Source of the DNA: an uncultured Lachnospiraceae bacterium
Lineage (GTDB): Bacteria > Bacillota > Clostridia > Lachnospirales > Lachnospiraceae
Direction of reading: 5' to 3'
Length of the DNA stretch: 33,735 nucleotides
NCBI GenBank assembly: GCA_910578715.1
Contig: CAJTRL010000026.1
Location: 1-33,735, forward strand
Part shown: piece by piece, positions 1 to 7,409 of the stretch
How positions within the stretch are numbered: the stretch's first letter is position 1
Layout: the number at the start of each line of letters is the position of its first letter
Notes under the pieces: generated by a model
Seen by the model: only the letters and a program-made list of their open reading frames with translations
Told to the model about the DNA's origin: nothing
Databases searched by the model: none
Position numbers and translations under genes: made by a program

Positions 1-5
1 GTAAA

Positions 6-154
6 TGAAAAACAAGCGACGCGAAGCGGCATTTGTTTTTCATACGCCGGTAACGAGCAAACGTCCGGTGAAACCGGACAGGGAGCGCTGAAAGCGCGAG
101 TTTGCGAGTACAGACAGAAGGAAGCGCTGAAAGCGCGTGTTTGCGAGTGTAGAC
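6..154 (+). repeat. Structured modular repeat, copy 1 (candidate RNA element)
   Basis: The sequence shows a chain of helices. Hairpin I pairs 6-15 with 33-42 (10 bp), with an inner CGC-GAA-GCG stem at 20-28. Stem A pairs 57-62 with 100-105. It encloses hairpin B (63-69 with 73-79, GAA loop) and hairpin C (85-89 with 93-97, GAA loop), forming a three-way junction. The module of hairpin C plus the 3' strand of stem A is then repeated at about 120-154. The same design recurs at 33593-33735 with different helix sequences that remain complementary. CGAG at 54-57 faces CGAG at 105-108, which allows two adjacent G-A pairs. It lies directly upstream of the purine nucleoside phosphorylase gene and could be part of its leader or an independent transcript. 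The start may lie before the window. No named family is recognised. Confidence 0.7.
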
Positions 155-185
155 GTTATTAAATGAAACCACAGGAGGACATCAC

Positions 186-1019
186 ATGAACGCAGTATAC
201 GAAAAACTATTAAAATGCTATGAGTGTTACCAGAAAAGAATAGATTTTAAGCCGGATGTGGCAGTCGTACTCGGTTCCGGGCTCGGCAATTTTGCGAGAA
301 CCGTTGATGTAAAGGCGGAACTGCCTTATTCGGAAATCGAGGGATTTCCGGTTTCCACCGTGCCCGGCCATGCGGGGAAATTTATTTTCGGTTATATCGG
401 AGATGTAGCGGTTGTCCTGATGCAGGGAAGAGTGCATTATTATGAAGGTTATCCGATTACGGATGTAGTGCTTCCGGCGCGTCTGATGAAGATGATGGGA
501 GCGAAAATTCTGTTCCTTACGAATGCTTCCGGCGGTATCAATCCGGCTTTTCATGCGGGAAGCCTGATGCTGATTAAAGACCACATTTCCTGTTTTGCGC
601 CGAATCCGTTAATCGGTCCGAATATTGAAGAACTGGGGACAAGATTCCCGGATATGACTCATGTATATGATGAAGACTTACAGGAAATCATTCAAAGCAC
701 GGCGAAAGAAAATGATATCGAGCTGTTTGAAGGCGTTTATGCACAGCTGACCGGGCCTTCCTTTGAATCGCCTTCGGAAATTAAGATGCTGCAGACGCTC
801 GGCGCCAGCGCGGTCGGCATGAGCACGGTTGTGGAAGCGATTGCCGCAAATCATATGGGAATGAAAATCTGCGGCGTTTCCTGTGTCAGCAATCTCGCCG
901 CCGGCATGAACAGCGCGCCGCTGACCCATGAAGAAGTACAGGAGGCGGCTAACGCCGTAGCGCCGAAATTCGAGAAACTTCTGACGGAATCCGTGAAAAA
1001 GTTTGGGGAAATTATATGA
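186..1019 (+). CDS. punA: Purine nucleoside phosphorylase (trimeric type)
   Basis: Cleaves purine ribo- and deoxyribonucleosides (inosine, guanosine) with phosphate to the free base and pentose-1-phosphate, in cytosolic purine salvage. The 277-residue length is normal for the trimeric family. Visible family motifs are the phosphate loop GSGLG (30-34), PGHAGK with H62, GRVHYY (R82, H84), NASGG (113-117), GPSFES with E194 in the base site, GMS around M212, and N236 in VSNLAAG. The Glu/Asn pair fits a 6-oxopurine-specific enzyme rather than the hexameric DeoD type. An AGGAGG-type ribosome site precedes the ATG. The stop overlaps the next gene by 4 bases (ATGA), so translation with the cytidine deaminase is probably coupled. 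A structured repeat lies immediately upstream. Function is assigned from motifs; the exact substrate range is inferred. Confidence 0.95.
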   Translation: MNAVYEKLLKCYECYQKRIDFKPDVAVVLGSGLGNFARTVDVKAELPYSEIEGFPVSTVPGHAGKFIFGYIGDVAVVLMQGRVHYYEGYPITDVVLPARLMKMMGAKILFLTNASGGINPAFHAGSLMLIKDHISCFAPNPLIGPNIEELGTRFPDMTHVYDEDLQEIIQSTAKENDIELFEGVYAQLTGPSFESPSEIKMLQTLGASAVGMSTVVEAIAANHMGMKICGVSCVSNLAAGMNSAPLTHEEVQEAANAVAPKFEKLLTESVKKFGEII

Positions 1020-1456
1020 ATAAAGCGGCAATAGAAAAGTCGGAGATAGAAGAACTGGCCGGACGGGCTTTACAGGCAAGGGAATTGTCCTATTCCCCCT
1101 ATTCGGATTACCGGGTAGGGGCCGCGCTTCTGACGGCGGAAGGGGATATTTATACGGGCTGTAACATCGAAAACGCGGCCTATACGCCGACAAACTGCGC
1201 GGAGCGGACGGCCTTTTTCAAGGCGGTAAGCGAGGGAAAAAGAAATTTTCGGGCAATCGCCATCGCGGGCGGCCCCGCCGGGCAGCCGATAGCGCAGTAT
1301 GCCTGGCCCTGCGGCGTGTGCCGCCAGGTGATGATGGAATTTTGCGAGCCGGAAAACTTTGTGGTTATCGCGGCCAAATCGACAGGCGAATATCAGGTAA
1401 AAAAATTGTCGGAACTGCTTCCGGACGGATTCGGACCGTCAAATCTTGCCAAATGA
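1016..1456 (+). CDS. cdd: Cytidine deaminase
   Basis: Deaminates cytidine and deoxycytidine to uridine and deoxyuridine in pyrimidine salvage. The 146 residues match the small tetrameric, zinc-dependent form. Zinc and catalytic residues are visible: C61 and E63 in the CAERTA motif, and C99 and C102 in PCGVC. The substrate-binding segment CNIENAAY spans 49-56. The start overlaps the end of the purine nucleoside phosphorylase gene by 4 bases, indicating one operon for nucleoside salvage. No terminator is visible after the stop. The following 95 bases can fold (1466-1519) and lead into the amidohydrolase gene, which may belong to the same transcript. Confidence 0.95.
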   Translation: MNKAAIEKSEIEELAGRALQARELSYSPYSDYRVGAALLTAEGDIYTGCNIENAAYTPTNCAERTAFFKAVSEGKRNFRAIAIAGGPAGQPIAQYAWPCGVCRQVMMEFCEPENFVVIAAKSTGEYQVKKLSELLPDGFGPSNLAK

Positions 1457-1465
1457 CGGTGTGAA

Positions 1466-1519
1466 GATGCGCTATACAGCGCTGTTACCGCGTGACCGGA
1501 GAGTGAAATACTCCGCATC
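1466..1519 (+). promoter_or_regulatory. Possible structured leader before the amidohydrolase gene
   Basis: The sequence allows an outer stem GATGCG (1466-1471) with CGCATC (1514-1519). It encloses GTTAC/GTGAC (1484-1488 with 1492-1496) and CGGAG/CTCCG (1497-1501 with 1511-1515; the last pair competes with the outer stem). The fold ends about 30 bases before the start codon, ahead of the ribosome site AGGAAAGG. There is no T-run, so it is not an obvious terminator. The stems are short and could be chance. It does not match a riboswitch I can recognise. Confidence 0.3.
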
Positions 1520-1551
1520 AACAAATATTATCAGGAAAGGATAGTCTTTCT

Positions 1552-2865
1552 ATGAATATCAGATTATATAACGCCCGTATTTTAACAATGGAATCCCAGG
1601 AAATTGCCAAAGGAGAAGTCTGGGTCCGGGATGAGCGGATTCTTTATGTGGGGGACGGTTCGGCGACAGAAGATGTTTATCGGAAGTTAGCGTTAAAGAG
1701 TATTATCTGGGACCGGGAAATTGACTGTGAGGGAAATCTGCTGATGCCCGGCTTCAAAGATGCCCACACGCATTCCGGTATGACGCTTCTGCGCTCTTAT
1801 GCGGATGATATGCCGCTGCAGTCCTGGCTGAACGAACAGATATTTCCGGTAGAGGCGAAACTGAACGGAGAAATGATAGGGCATTTAACGAAGCTCGCCG
1901 TGCTGGAATATCTGACAAGCGGTATCACGGCGGTTTTCGATATGTACCTGACGCCGGATACGATTGCGGACGCCTGTGTGGAAATGGGAATGCGCTGTGT
2001 CCAGGTCAGCGCGCTGAATAATTTCAGCCAGTCTCTGGAACTGATGGAAGAAATGTTTCAGAAATTGAACAAAAAACAGCCGTTATTGAGCTATCAGCTC
2101 GGCTTCCACGCGGAATATACCTGTTCTAAGGAATTGCTGGAACAGGTATCTGCGATGGCGCATCGTTATAAAGCCCCGGTTTTTGCCCACCTGTCCGAGA
2201 CGGAATCGGAAGTGGAAGCGTGTCGGGAGCGCTATGGGATGACGCCTCCGGTGTTTCTGGATTTGCTTGGCATGTTCGACTATGGCGGCGGCGGTTATCA
2301 CTGTGTCCATATGACGGACGAGGACATGGAAGTTTTTGAAAAACGGGGATTGTATGCGATTACCAATCCGGCTTCCAATCTGAAACTGGCGAGCGGCGTT
2401 GCGCCGATTTCTGAATTTTTAAAAAGAAAAATAACAGTCGCTATTGGAACGGACGGACCGGCAAGCAATAACTGCCTGGATATGTTCCGGGAAATGTTTC
2501 TTGTGACGGGGCTTGCCAAGCTGCGGGAAAAGGATGCTTCTGCGGTGGACGCCTGGGAAGTGCTGAAAATGGCCACGGTGAATGGTTCAAAAGCAATGTA
2601 TCTTCCCGATACGGATGTACTTGCGGAAGGAAAACTGGCGGATATGATTTTAATCGATTTGCACCAGCCCAATATGCGGCCCCTGAATAATATTCCGAAA
2701 AATCTTGTTTACAGCGGCAGCAAGCAGAATGTGAAAATGACGATGATAAACGGACAGATACTTTACGAAAACGGGAAGTTTGCTGATTTTATCGATGTTG
2801 ACGCGATTTATGATAAAGCGGAAGAAATCAAGACGGGACTGGGAATTTCCAACCTGGCAGATTGA
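1552..2865 (+). CDS. Amidohydrolase, SAH/MTA/adenosine deaminase type
   Basis: A 437-residue metal-dependent deaminase of the amidohydrolase superfamily, in the group that includes 5'-methylthioadenosine/S-adenosylhomocysteine deaminase (MtaD) and related nucleoside deaminases. The metal-site residues are visible: H72 and H74 in DAHTH, H186 in GFHAEYT, H213 in AHLSETESE, H250/H253 in YHCVHM, and D301 in GTDGPASNN. The HLSET and GTDGPASNN signatures favour the MtaD-like branch over guanine or cytosine deaminases. A ribosome site (AGGAAAGG) lies before the ATG. Its place after punA and cdd suggests it feeds deaminated nucleoside into phosphorolysis. Whether adenosine, SAH or MTA is the main substrate cannot be told from sequence. 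Confidence 0.85.
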   Translation: MNIRLYNARILTMESQEIAKGEVWVRDERILYVGDGSATEDVYRKLALKSIIWDREIDCEGNLLMPGFKDAHTHSGMTLLRSYADDMPLQSWLNEQIFPVEAKLNGEMIGHLTKLAVLEYLTSGITAVFDMYLTPDTIADACVEMGMRCVQVSALNNFSQSLELMEEMFQKLNKKQPLLSYQLGFHAEYTCSKELLEQVSAMAHRYKAPVFAHLSETESEVEACRERYGMTPPVFLDLLGMFDYGGGGYHCVHMTDEDMEVFEKRGLYAITNPASNLKLASGVAPISEFLKRKITVAIGTDGPASNNCLDMFREMFLVTGLAKLREKDASAVDAWEVLKMATVNGSKAMYLPDTDVLAEGKLADMILIDLHQPNMRPLNNIPKNLVYSGSKQNVKMTMINGQILYENGKFADFIDVDAIYDKAEEIKTGLGISNLAD

Positions 2866-2898
2866 AAGAGCAGAGGTATGTCAGATTGAGAGAAAGGC

Positions 2899-4614
2899 AT
2901 GATGATTGATATGGAATATGTCATTTTGGCCGGAGTGATGCTTCTTTTTATCGTGCTGATTATGATAAAAGGGTATCTGGACAGCAGGCAGGAACAGAAA
3001 AGATTTGAGAAAAAGCTGTTTGAGCGGTACGGTGAGCCGGTTGAGCGGGAATACAAAAGCGGTGAACTGGACGAGCATATCGCCATGTATTATCGAAAAC
3101 ATGAAGAGGCGCATCAGATTGACGATATTACATGGCATGACCTGAATCTGGACGACGTTTACCGGAAAATCAATTATTCCCACAGCTCTGCGGGAGACGA
3201 ATATCTGTATTACAGACTTCGGACGCCGTTGCAGTCGGAAGAAGAGCTGGAACATATGGAAGCGCATATCCGGTATTTTATGGGCCATGAGAAAGAACGC
3301 GTTACAATGCAGAAGCATTTTGCAGGACTTGGCAGAATGCAGAAATATTCTCTGTACGAATATCTGGAATATCTGGATACGCTCGGAGAGCGGAACAGCG
3401 TCCGGTATTATCTGGCGATTGCGCTGGTACTCATCGGTATCGGTTCGATGTTTTATTCTGTGGGGGCCGGTATTTGTATTCTGCTGATTGTCCTGTGCCG
3501 GAATATGATGTTTTACTATAAAGAGCAGAAAGAAATAGAACCCTACCTGACCAGCTTCCGTTATATTACCCGGCTGATGGAGAGCGCAAAGGAAATCGGA
3601 AAAGAGCCGATTGCGGAGATTGCTCCGGAACGGGAGCAGCTGACTGCCTGTTGTAAAGAGATGGAAGGGTTCAGCCGGAACTCTTTTATCCTGTTTTCCG
3701 GCGGCGTAGCTTTGAGCTCTAATCCCCTGGAAATTATTTTTGACTATCTGCGGATGATTTTTTACCTGGATTTGATTAAATTCAATCAGATGCTGCACTT
3801 GTTACAGAAACATCAGGCGGAAATCGACCGGATGGTTACGCTGATTGGCGGACTGGAAACGGTGGTTGTTATCGGGGAATACCGCGCAAGTCTGGGCGGA
3901 GCATACTGCGTTCCGGTGTTCAGACCGGATAAAGAAGCAAACGCGTATCTGAAAATGGAACAATTATATCATCCGTTATTGAATGACCCTGTCAAAAACG
4001 ACATAGAGGTTGAAAAAGGGGTTCTGCTGACCGGCTCCAACGCTTCCGGTAAATCCACATTTCTGCGGGCAGCCGCCCTGAATGCGATTCTGGCCCAGAC
4101 GATACACACCTGTATGGCAGATACTTATACGGGAAGCATGTTCCGCATTTATTCGTCCATGTCCTTACAGGATGATTTGGAAAGCGGAGACAGTTATTAT
4201 ATGGTGGAAGTAAAGTCCATCCGTCGAATTTTGGAAAAAGTACGGGAAGCGGAAAAAGATAAAAAGCATGTGTTATGTTTTGTGGATGAAGTGCTGCGGG
4301 GAACGAATACGGTGGAACGCATTGCGGCTTCCACGCAGATTTTGAAAGCGCTTGCGGGCAAAAACGCCCTCTGTTTTGCGGCTACCCACGATTTGGAACT
4401 GACCAATCTCTTAGGCGGCATTTACGATAACTATCATTTTGAAGAGGAAATTGCGGATGAGGATATTTTTTTCCCCTATCGTCTGCAGAAAGGCCCGGCT
4501 GTTACCCGGAATGCAATCGCTTTGCTGAAGGTGCTCGGATATGAGGAGAATCTTGTAAAAGACGCGGAGGCAATGGCGGAAGCGTTTTTAAATACCGGAA
4601 GATGGGATGTGTGA
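2899..4614 (+). CDS. MutS-like ATPase with N-terminal membrane segments
   Basis: A 571-residue protein carrying the C-terminal MutS core/ATPase but not the N-terminal mismatch-reading domain of classic MutS (about 850 residues). Seen: Walker A GSNASGKST near residues 379-387, the Walker B FVDE near 462-465, and the AATHDLELTN segment typical of MutS ABC-type ATPases. Hydrophobic stretches at about 5-23, 171-188 and 190-207 look like transmembrane helices, so the ATPase is probably membrane-tethered. A GAGAAAGG ribosome site precedes the ATG chosen; a second ATG follows at once. Related membrane MutS-like proteins are found in Firmicutes, but I know of no settled function, so mismatch repair should not be assumed. 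RNase HI follows in the same direction after about 40 bases. Confidence 0.8.
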   Translation: MMIDMEYVILAGVMLLFIVLIMIKGYLDSRQEQKRFEKKLFERYGEPVEREYKSGELDEHIAMYYRKHEEAHQIDDITWHDLNLDDVYRKINYSHSSAGDEYLYYRLRTPLQSEEELEHMEAHIRYFMGHEKERVTMQKHFAGLGRMQKYSLYEYLEYLDTLGERNSVRYYLAIALVLIGIGSMFYSVGAGICILLIVLCRNMMFYYKEQKEIEPYLTSFRYITRLMESAKEIGKEPIAEIAPEREQLTACCKEMEGFSRNSFILFSGGVALSSNPLEIIFDYLRMIFYLDLIKFNQMLHLLQKHQAEIDRMVTLIGGLETVVVIGEYRASLGGAYCVPVFRPDKEANAYLKMEQLYHPLLNDPVKNDIEVEKGVLLTGSNASGKSTFLRAAALNAILAQTIHTCMADTYTGSMFRIYSSMSLQDDLESGDSYYMVEVKSIRRILEKVREAEKDKKHVLCFVDEVLRGTNTVERIAASTQILKALAGKNALCFAATHDLELTNLLGGIYDNYHFEEEIADEDIFFPYRLQKGPAVTRNAIALLKVLGYEENLVKDAEAMAEAFLNTGRWDV

Positions 4615-4654
4615 GAAGAAGTTCTAAAACGGGAAAAGAAAGGAATCGCAGCGT

Positions 4655-5140
4655 ATGAAGGTAACGATATATACGGACGGCGCGGCGCGGGGGAACCCGG
4701 AAGGGCCGGGCGGATACGGAACGATTTTACAATATGTGGATTCACGGGGGACGCTGCATGAGCGGGAATATTCCGCAGGCTATAAGAAAACGACGAATAA
4801 CCGCATGGAGCTGATGGCCGTTATCGCAGGGCTTGAAGCATTGACGAAACCCTGTGAAGTGCGTCTCATCTCCGATTCCAGATATGTGACGGATGCCTTT
4901 AACCAGCGCTGGATTGACGGATGGCTGAAAAAGAACTGGAAAACGGCGGGGAATAAGCCTGTGAAAAATATCGACCTCTGGCAGAGGCTTTTGAAGGCGA
5001 AACAGCCGCATCAGGTGACCTTTGAATGGGTAAAAGGACATGACGGCCATCCCGAAAACGAGCGGTGCGATGCACTGGCGACATCCGCGGCGGATGGGAG
5101 TATACTGCTTGACGACAACGCGGGGATAGTGATACAATAA
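4655..5140 (+). CDS. rnhA: Ribonuclease HI
   Basis: Cuts the RNA strand of RNA-DNA hybrids, removing R-loops and primer RNA. The 161-residue length is typical of bacterial RNase HI. Active-site carboxylates are all present: D8 in YTDGAARGN, E52 in NNRMELMA, D74 in SDSRYV and D139 in NERCDALA, with H129 in WVKGHDG as the flexible-loop histidine. The basic handle segment (WLKKNWKTAGNKPVKN, about 90-105) is present, as in the E. coli type. AAAGGAATCGC precedes the ATG. It follows the MutS-like gene closely, so the two may share a transcript. Confidence 0.93.
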   Translation: MKVTIYTDGAARGNPEGPGGYGTILQYVDSRGTLHEREYSAGYKKTTNNRMELMAVIAGLEALTKPCEVRLISDSRYVTDAFNQRWIDGWLKKNWKTAGNKPVKNIDLWQRLLKAKQPHQVTFEWVKGHDGHPENERCDALATSAADGSILLDDNAGIVIQ

Positions 5141-5203
5141 AGGGCAGTAAAAGAAGGAATACGAAGGCGCCGCCTTATGCGGCTGGCCGGAAAGGATGAA
5201 CAG

Positions 5204-5386
5204 ATGACTAATTTAATCTTATTTTTAAATTCATTTTTTTCATATCTTCTGTTATTTATTATAATTGTTGCGCTCGTAATCGTTGCCTGTATCATCGGCG
5301 TAAAGTGGCGTAAGAGCAAGGACCAGAAGCTGGCACTGTCGGGCGGCGGAGAAGCGGAGCAGACTTCCGGCGGGGAAAAAGCATAA
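5204..5386 (+). CDS. Small single-pass membrane protein
   Basis: A 60-residue protein with one long hydrophobic helix (about residues 3-32), followed by a basic KWRKSKDQK segment and a polar, Gly/Glu-rich tail. The pattern suggests a single membrane span with a cytoplasmic tail. The ATG at 5204 is preferred over an in-frame ATG at 5177 because GGAAAGGATGAACAG supplies the ribosome site and the upstream residues are charged and unlike a signal. A clear terminator follows at 5413, so it ends the transcript that may start at the MutS-like gene. I do not recognise a family and assign no function. Confidence 0.65.
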   Translation: MTNLILFLNSFFSYLLLFIIIVALVIVACIIGVKWRKSKDQKLALSGGGEAEQTSGGEKA

Positions 5387-5412
5387 ACGGCGCATCGGAA
5401 TAGAGTAAACAG

Positions 5413-5438
5413 GGTGTTCATGCAAATGAACACCTTTT
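5413..5438 (+). terminator. Rho-independent terminator after the small membrane protein gene
   Basis: A perfect 9-bp stem GGTGTTCAT/ATGAACACC (5413-5421 with 5426-5434) with a GCAA loop, followed by TTTT. It separates the 2899-5386 block from the HAD phosphatase gene. Confidence 0.88.
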
Positions 5439-5478
5439 CCATTATATGATACTGTATGAGATACCGGAAGGAAGGACG

Positions 5479-6171
5479 ATGAAAACATATACGACAATAC
5501 TTTGGGATTTGGACCAGACAATCCTGGATTTTGCAAAGTCACAGGATTATGCCCTGCGTTATGCTTTCCGGCAGTTTGGGATGGAAATAAACGCAGAAAC
5601 GGTCTCCTCTTATGCAGCTATCAACGATGCGTACTGGAAGCGGATGGAGCGCGGGGAGATTACGAAAGAGGAAGTGCTCCGGGGGCGCTTTCTTACTTTA
5701 TTTGAACGGCTTGGCATTGTGGATATCAGGCCGGAAGCCTTTGGAGACATCTACCAGGATGCGCTCGGAGATGTATTCTTTTTTCAGGATGAGGCGGACA
5801 AGATTATCATGCGGTTAAAAGAACAGGGATTCCGCCAGTATATCGTAACAAACGGCGTCAACCGCACTCAGGCGAAAAAAATCAGACTGTCGGGACTTGA
5901 CCGGATGGTGGACGGCGTTTTCGTTTCGGAGCTGATGGGATATCCGAAGCCGCGTAAAGAATATTTTGACGCCTGTTTTGAGCAATTAACGAATACTTCA
6001 AGAGAAGAATGCCTTTTGGTAGGTGATTCAATAACGAGCGATATTCAAGGCGGAGTAAACGCGGGAATAGATGTCTGCTGGTATAATCCGAATGGACAGC
6101 CCAATGATTCCGGGCTCCCGGTCGATTATGAAATACGGGACCTGCACGAGCTGATGAAGATATTAACATAA
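5479..6171 (+). CDS. HAD phosphatase, YjjG-like nucleotidase
   Basis: A 230-residue haloacid-dehalogenase hydrolase close to YjjG, the house-cleaning 5'-nucleotidase that removes non-canonical pyrimidine monophosphates. Motif I is WDLDQT with D10 and D12, motif II is VTNG, motif III is the lysine in YPKPRKEYF, and motif IV is VGDSITSDIQGG. The cap is the helical type between motifs I and II. The ATG at 5479 is chosen over an in-frame ATG at 5446 because GGAAGGAAGG lies just before it and the family's first strand begins at KTYTTILWD. A WYL regulator gene starts 20 bases after the stop. The YjjG-type substrate is inferred from family resemblance. Confidence 0.82.
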   Translation: MKTYTTILWDLDQTILDFAKSQDYALRYAFRQFGMEINAETVSSYAAINDAYWKRMERGEITKEEVLRGRFLTLFERLGIVDIRPEAFGDIYQDALGDVFFFQDEADKIIMRLKEQGFRQYIVTNGVNRTQAKKIRLSGLDRMVDGVFVSELMGYPKPRKEYFDACFEQLTNTSREECLLVGDSITSDIQGGVNAGIDVCWYNPNGQPNDSGLPVDYEIRDLHELMKILT

Positions 6172-6191
6172 CATAAAGAAAGGAACTACCA

Positions 6192-7199
6192 ATGCCCAAA
6201 TCGACGAATCAGAAGTTGAAATTACTCTATATTTTGAAAATTTTGTCGGAGCAGACGGATGAAGAACATTATATGAGTTCCGGGGAGCTGATAGAGGAGC
6301 TGGCAAAGTATGAAATCAGGGCAGAACGGAAAAGCATTTACGACGATATAAACCAGCTGACTGATTTCGGCTATGATATTGTCCATGTAAAGTCAAGAGT
6401 CAACGGCGGCTATTATCTGGCTGGAAGGGATTTTGAGCTGGCGGAGCTGAAACTGCTCGTGGAGGTCGTGCAGTCATCCAAATTCCTGACGCAGAAGAAG
6501 TCCAAAGAACTGATTGGCAAAATAGAGAAGCTGGCTTCCAAATGGGATGCGAAACAGTTACAAAGACAGGTCTATGTGGCGAACCGCATCAAAACGGCCA
6601 ACGAAAGCATCTATTATATTGTGGACGATATTCACAGAGCGATTCAGAACAACGAACAGATTTCGTTTCAATATCTGGAATGGAATCTGGAAAGACAGCT
6701 TGTGCCCAGGAAGGGCGGAAAGCGTTACCGGATAAGCCCCTGGGCGCTGACCTGTAAAGAGGAAAACTACTATTTAATTGCTCATGATGCGGCGGAAGAT
6801 AAAATCAAGCACTTCCGCGTGGATAAAATGGGCGATATTCAGATTCTGCCCGGCATCCGGCGGGAAGGAAGCGCTTTGTTCGAGCGGTTCGATATCGCGG
6901 ATTATACGAATAAGACATTTAGCATGTTTGGCGGACGGGAAGAAACGGTTACGCTGCTCTTGGAAAATCAGCTGATTGGCGTGGTGATGGACCGGTTTGG
7001 AAGGGAAGCCGCAGTCAGGAAAAGAGATGAGGCGCATTTTTCGGCGCGCGTGACCGTCGCTGTCAGCGGGCAGTTTTTCGGGTGGCTTACCGGACTCGGC
7101 AAAGGCGCCTGTCTGACCGCGCCGGCGGAGATTGTGGAGCAGTACAGAGGATATCTGGAAGAGATTGCGGAAAATTACCGGAGAGCGGATGAAACGTGA
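6192..7199 (+). CDS. WYL-domain transcriptional regulator (HTH_11 + WYL)
   Basis: A 335-residue DNA-binding regulator. Residues about 8-75 form a winged helix-turn-helix of the HTH_11/DeoR-like type (ELIEELAKY ... RKSIYDDINQL ... VNGGYYL). A WYL ligand-sensing domain follows at about 140-225 (QISFQYLEW ... ISPWALTCKEENYYLIAHD ... HFRVDKM), then a C-terminal extension. WYL domains bind oligonucleotides or other small ligands and switch DNA binding; the ligand here is unknown. AAAGGAAC precedes the ATG. It lies 20 bases after the HAD gene and ends at a strong terminator, so the two likely form one unit and the regulator may control the phosphatase or itself. Confidence 0.88.
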   Translation: MPKSTNQKLKLLYILKILSEQTDEEHYMSSGELIEELAKYEIRAERKSIYDDINQLTDFGYDIVHVKSRVNGGYYLAGRDFELAELKLLVEVVQSSKFLTQKKSKELIGKIEKLASKWDAKQLQRQVYVANRIKTANESIYYIVDDIHRAIQNNEQISFQYLEWNLERQLVPRKGGKRYRISPWALTCKEENYYLIAHDAAEDKIKHFRVDKMGDIQILPGIRREGSALFERFDIADYTNKTFSMFGGREETVTLLLENQLIGVVMDRFGREAAVRKRDEAHFSARVTVAVSGQFFGWLTGLGKGACLTAPAEIVEQYRGYLEEIAENYRRADET

Positions 7200-7242
7200 T
7201 AATGGAAAGAAACTTTGCAAAATACAGTAACAGCCGATATTT

Positions 7243-7274
7243 GGGATATGTGACAAAACATGTCCCCTTTTTTT
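7243..7274 (+). terminator. Rho-independent terminator after the WYL regulator
   Basis: Stem GGGATATGT (7243-7251) with ACATGTCCC (7258-7266), one G-T pair, loop GACAAA, followed by C and a run of seven T. It insulates the nrdD promoter from upstream transcription. Confidence 0.88.
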
Positions 7275-7299
7275 GTGATATTTTCTGAGTATGTAACGA

Positions 7300-7328
7300 T
7301 TGACACGTTATTGGTATTATCTTATACT
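7300..7328 (+). promoter_or_regulatory. Sigma-A promoter of nrdD-nrdG
   Basis: A consensus TTGACA at 7300-7305, a 17-base spacer, and TATACT at 7323-7328. Transcription should begin near 7335, giving a leader of about 75 bases that carries the NrdR-like boxes. This is one of the best promoter matches in the window. Confidence 0.85.
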
Positions 7329-7339
7329 ATTTCTAAACC

Positions 7340-7381
7340 ACAAAATATAGGGATATTATGTAAACAACAACTATATTTTGT
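7340..7381 (+). promoter_or_regulatory. Paired NrdR-like boxes upstream of nrdD
   Basis: Two inverted copies of an 11-base site: ACAAAATATAG at 7340-7350 and CTATATTTTGT at 7371-7381. Their centres are 31 bases apart, about three helical turns, which is the known spacing of NrdR boxes. NrdR is the ATP-cone repressor of ribonucleotide reductase genes, and its boxes resemble ACAC-A/T-ATATAT-GTGT. The sites lie just downstream of the predicted start of transcription, suggesting roadblock or promoter occlusion. No nrdR gene is present in the window. Confidence 0.75.
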
Positions 7382-7409
7382 ATAGATAAAGAAAGGTACG
7401 GGTAGTGAA

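Noticed and set aside
82..154. CRISPR array from the repeated modules at the window start
   Set aside because: Only two units, each a hairpin module adjoining a larger fold, no spacers and no cas genes.
1457..1551. SAH or SAM riboswitch before the amidohydrolase gene
   Set aside because: The stems do not match any consensus I know for these classes; only a generic folded leader is supported.
2881..3798. Long open frame of 305 codons on the - strand
   Set aside because: It lies wholly antisense to the MutS-like gene, has no ribosome site or recognisable domain, and reads as a His/Phe-rich shadow translation.
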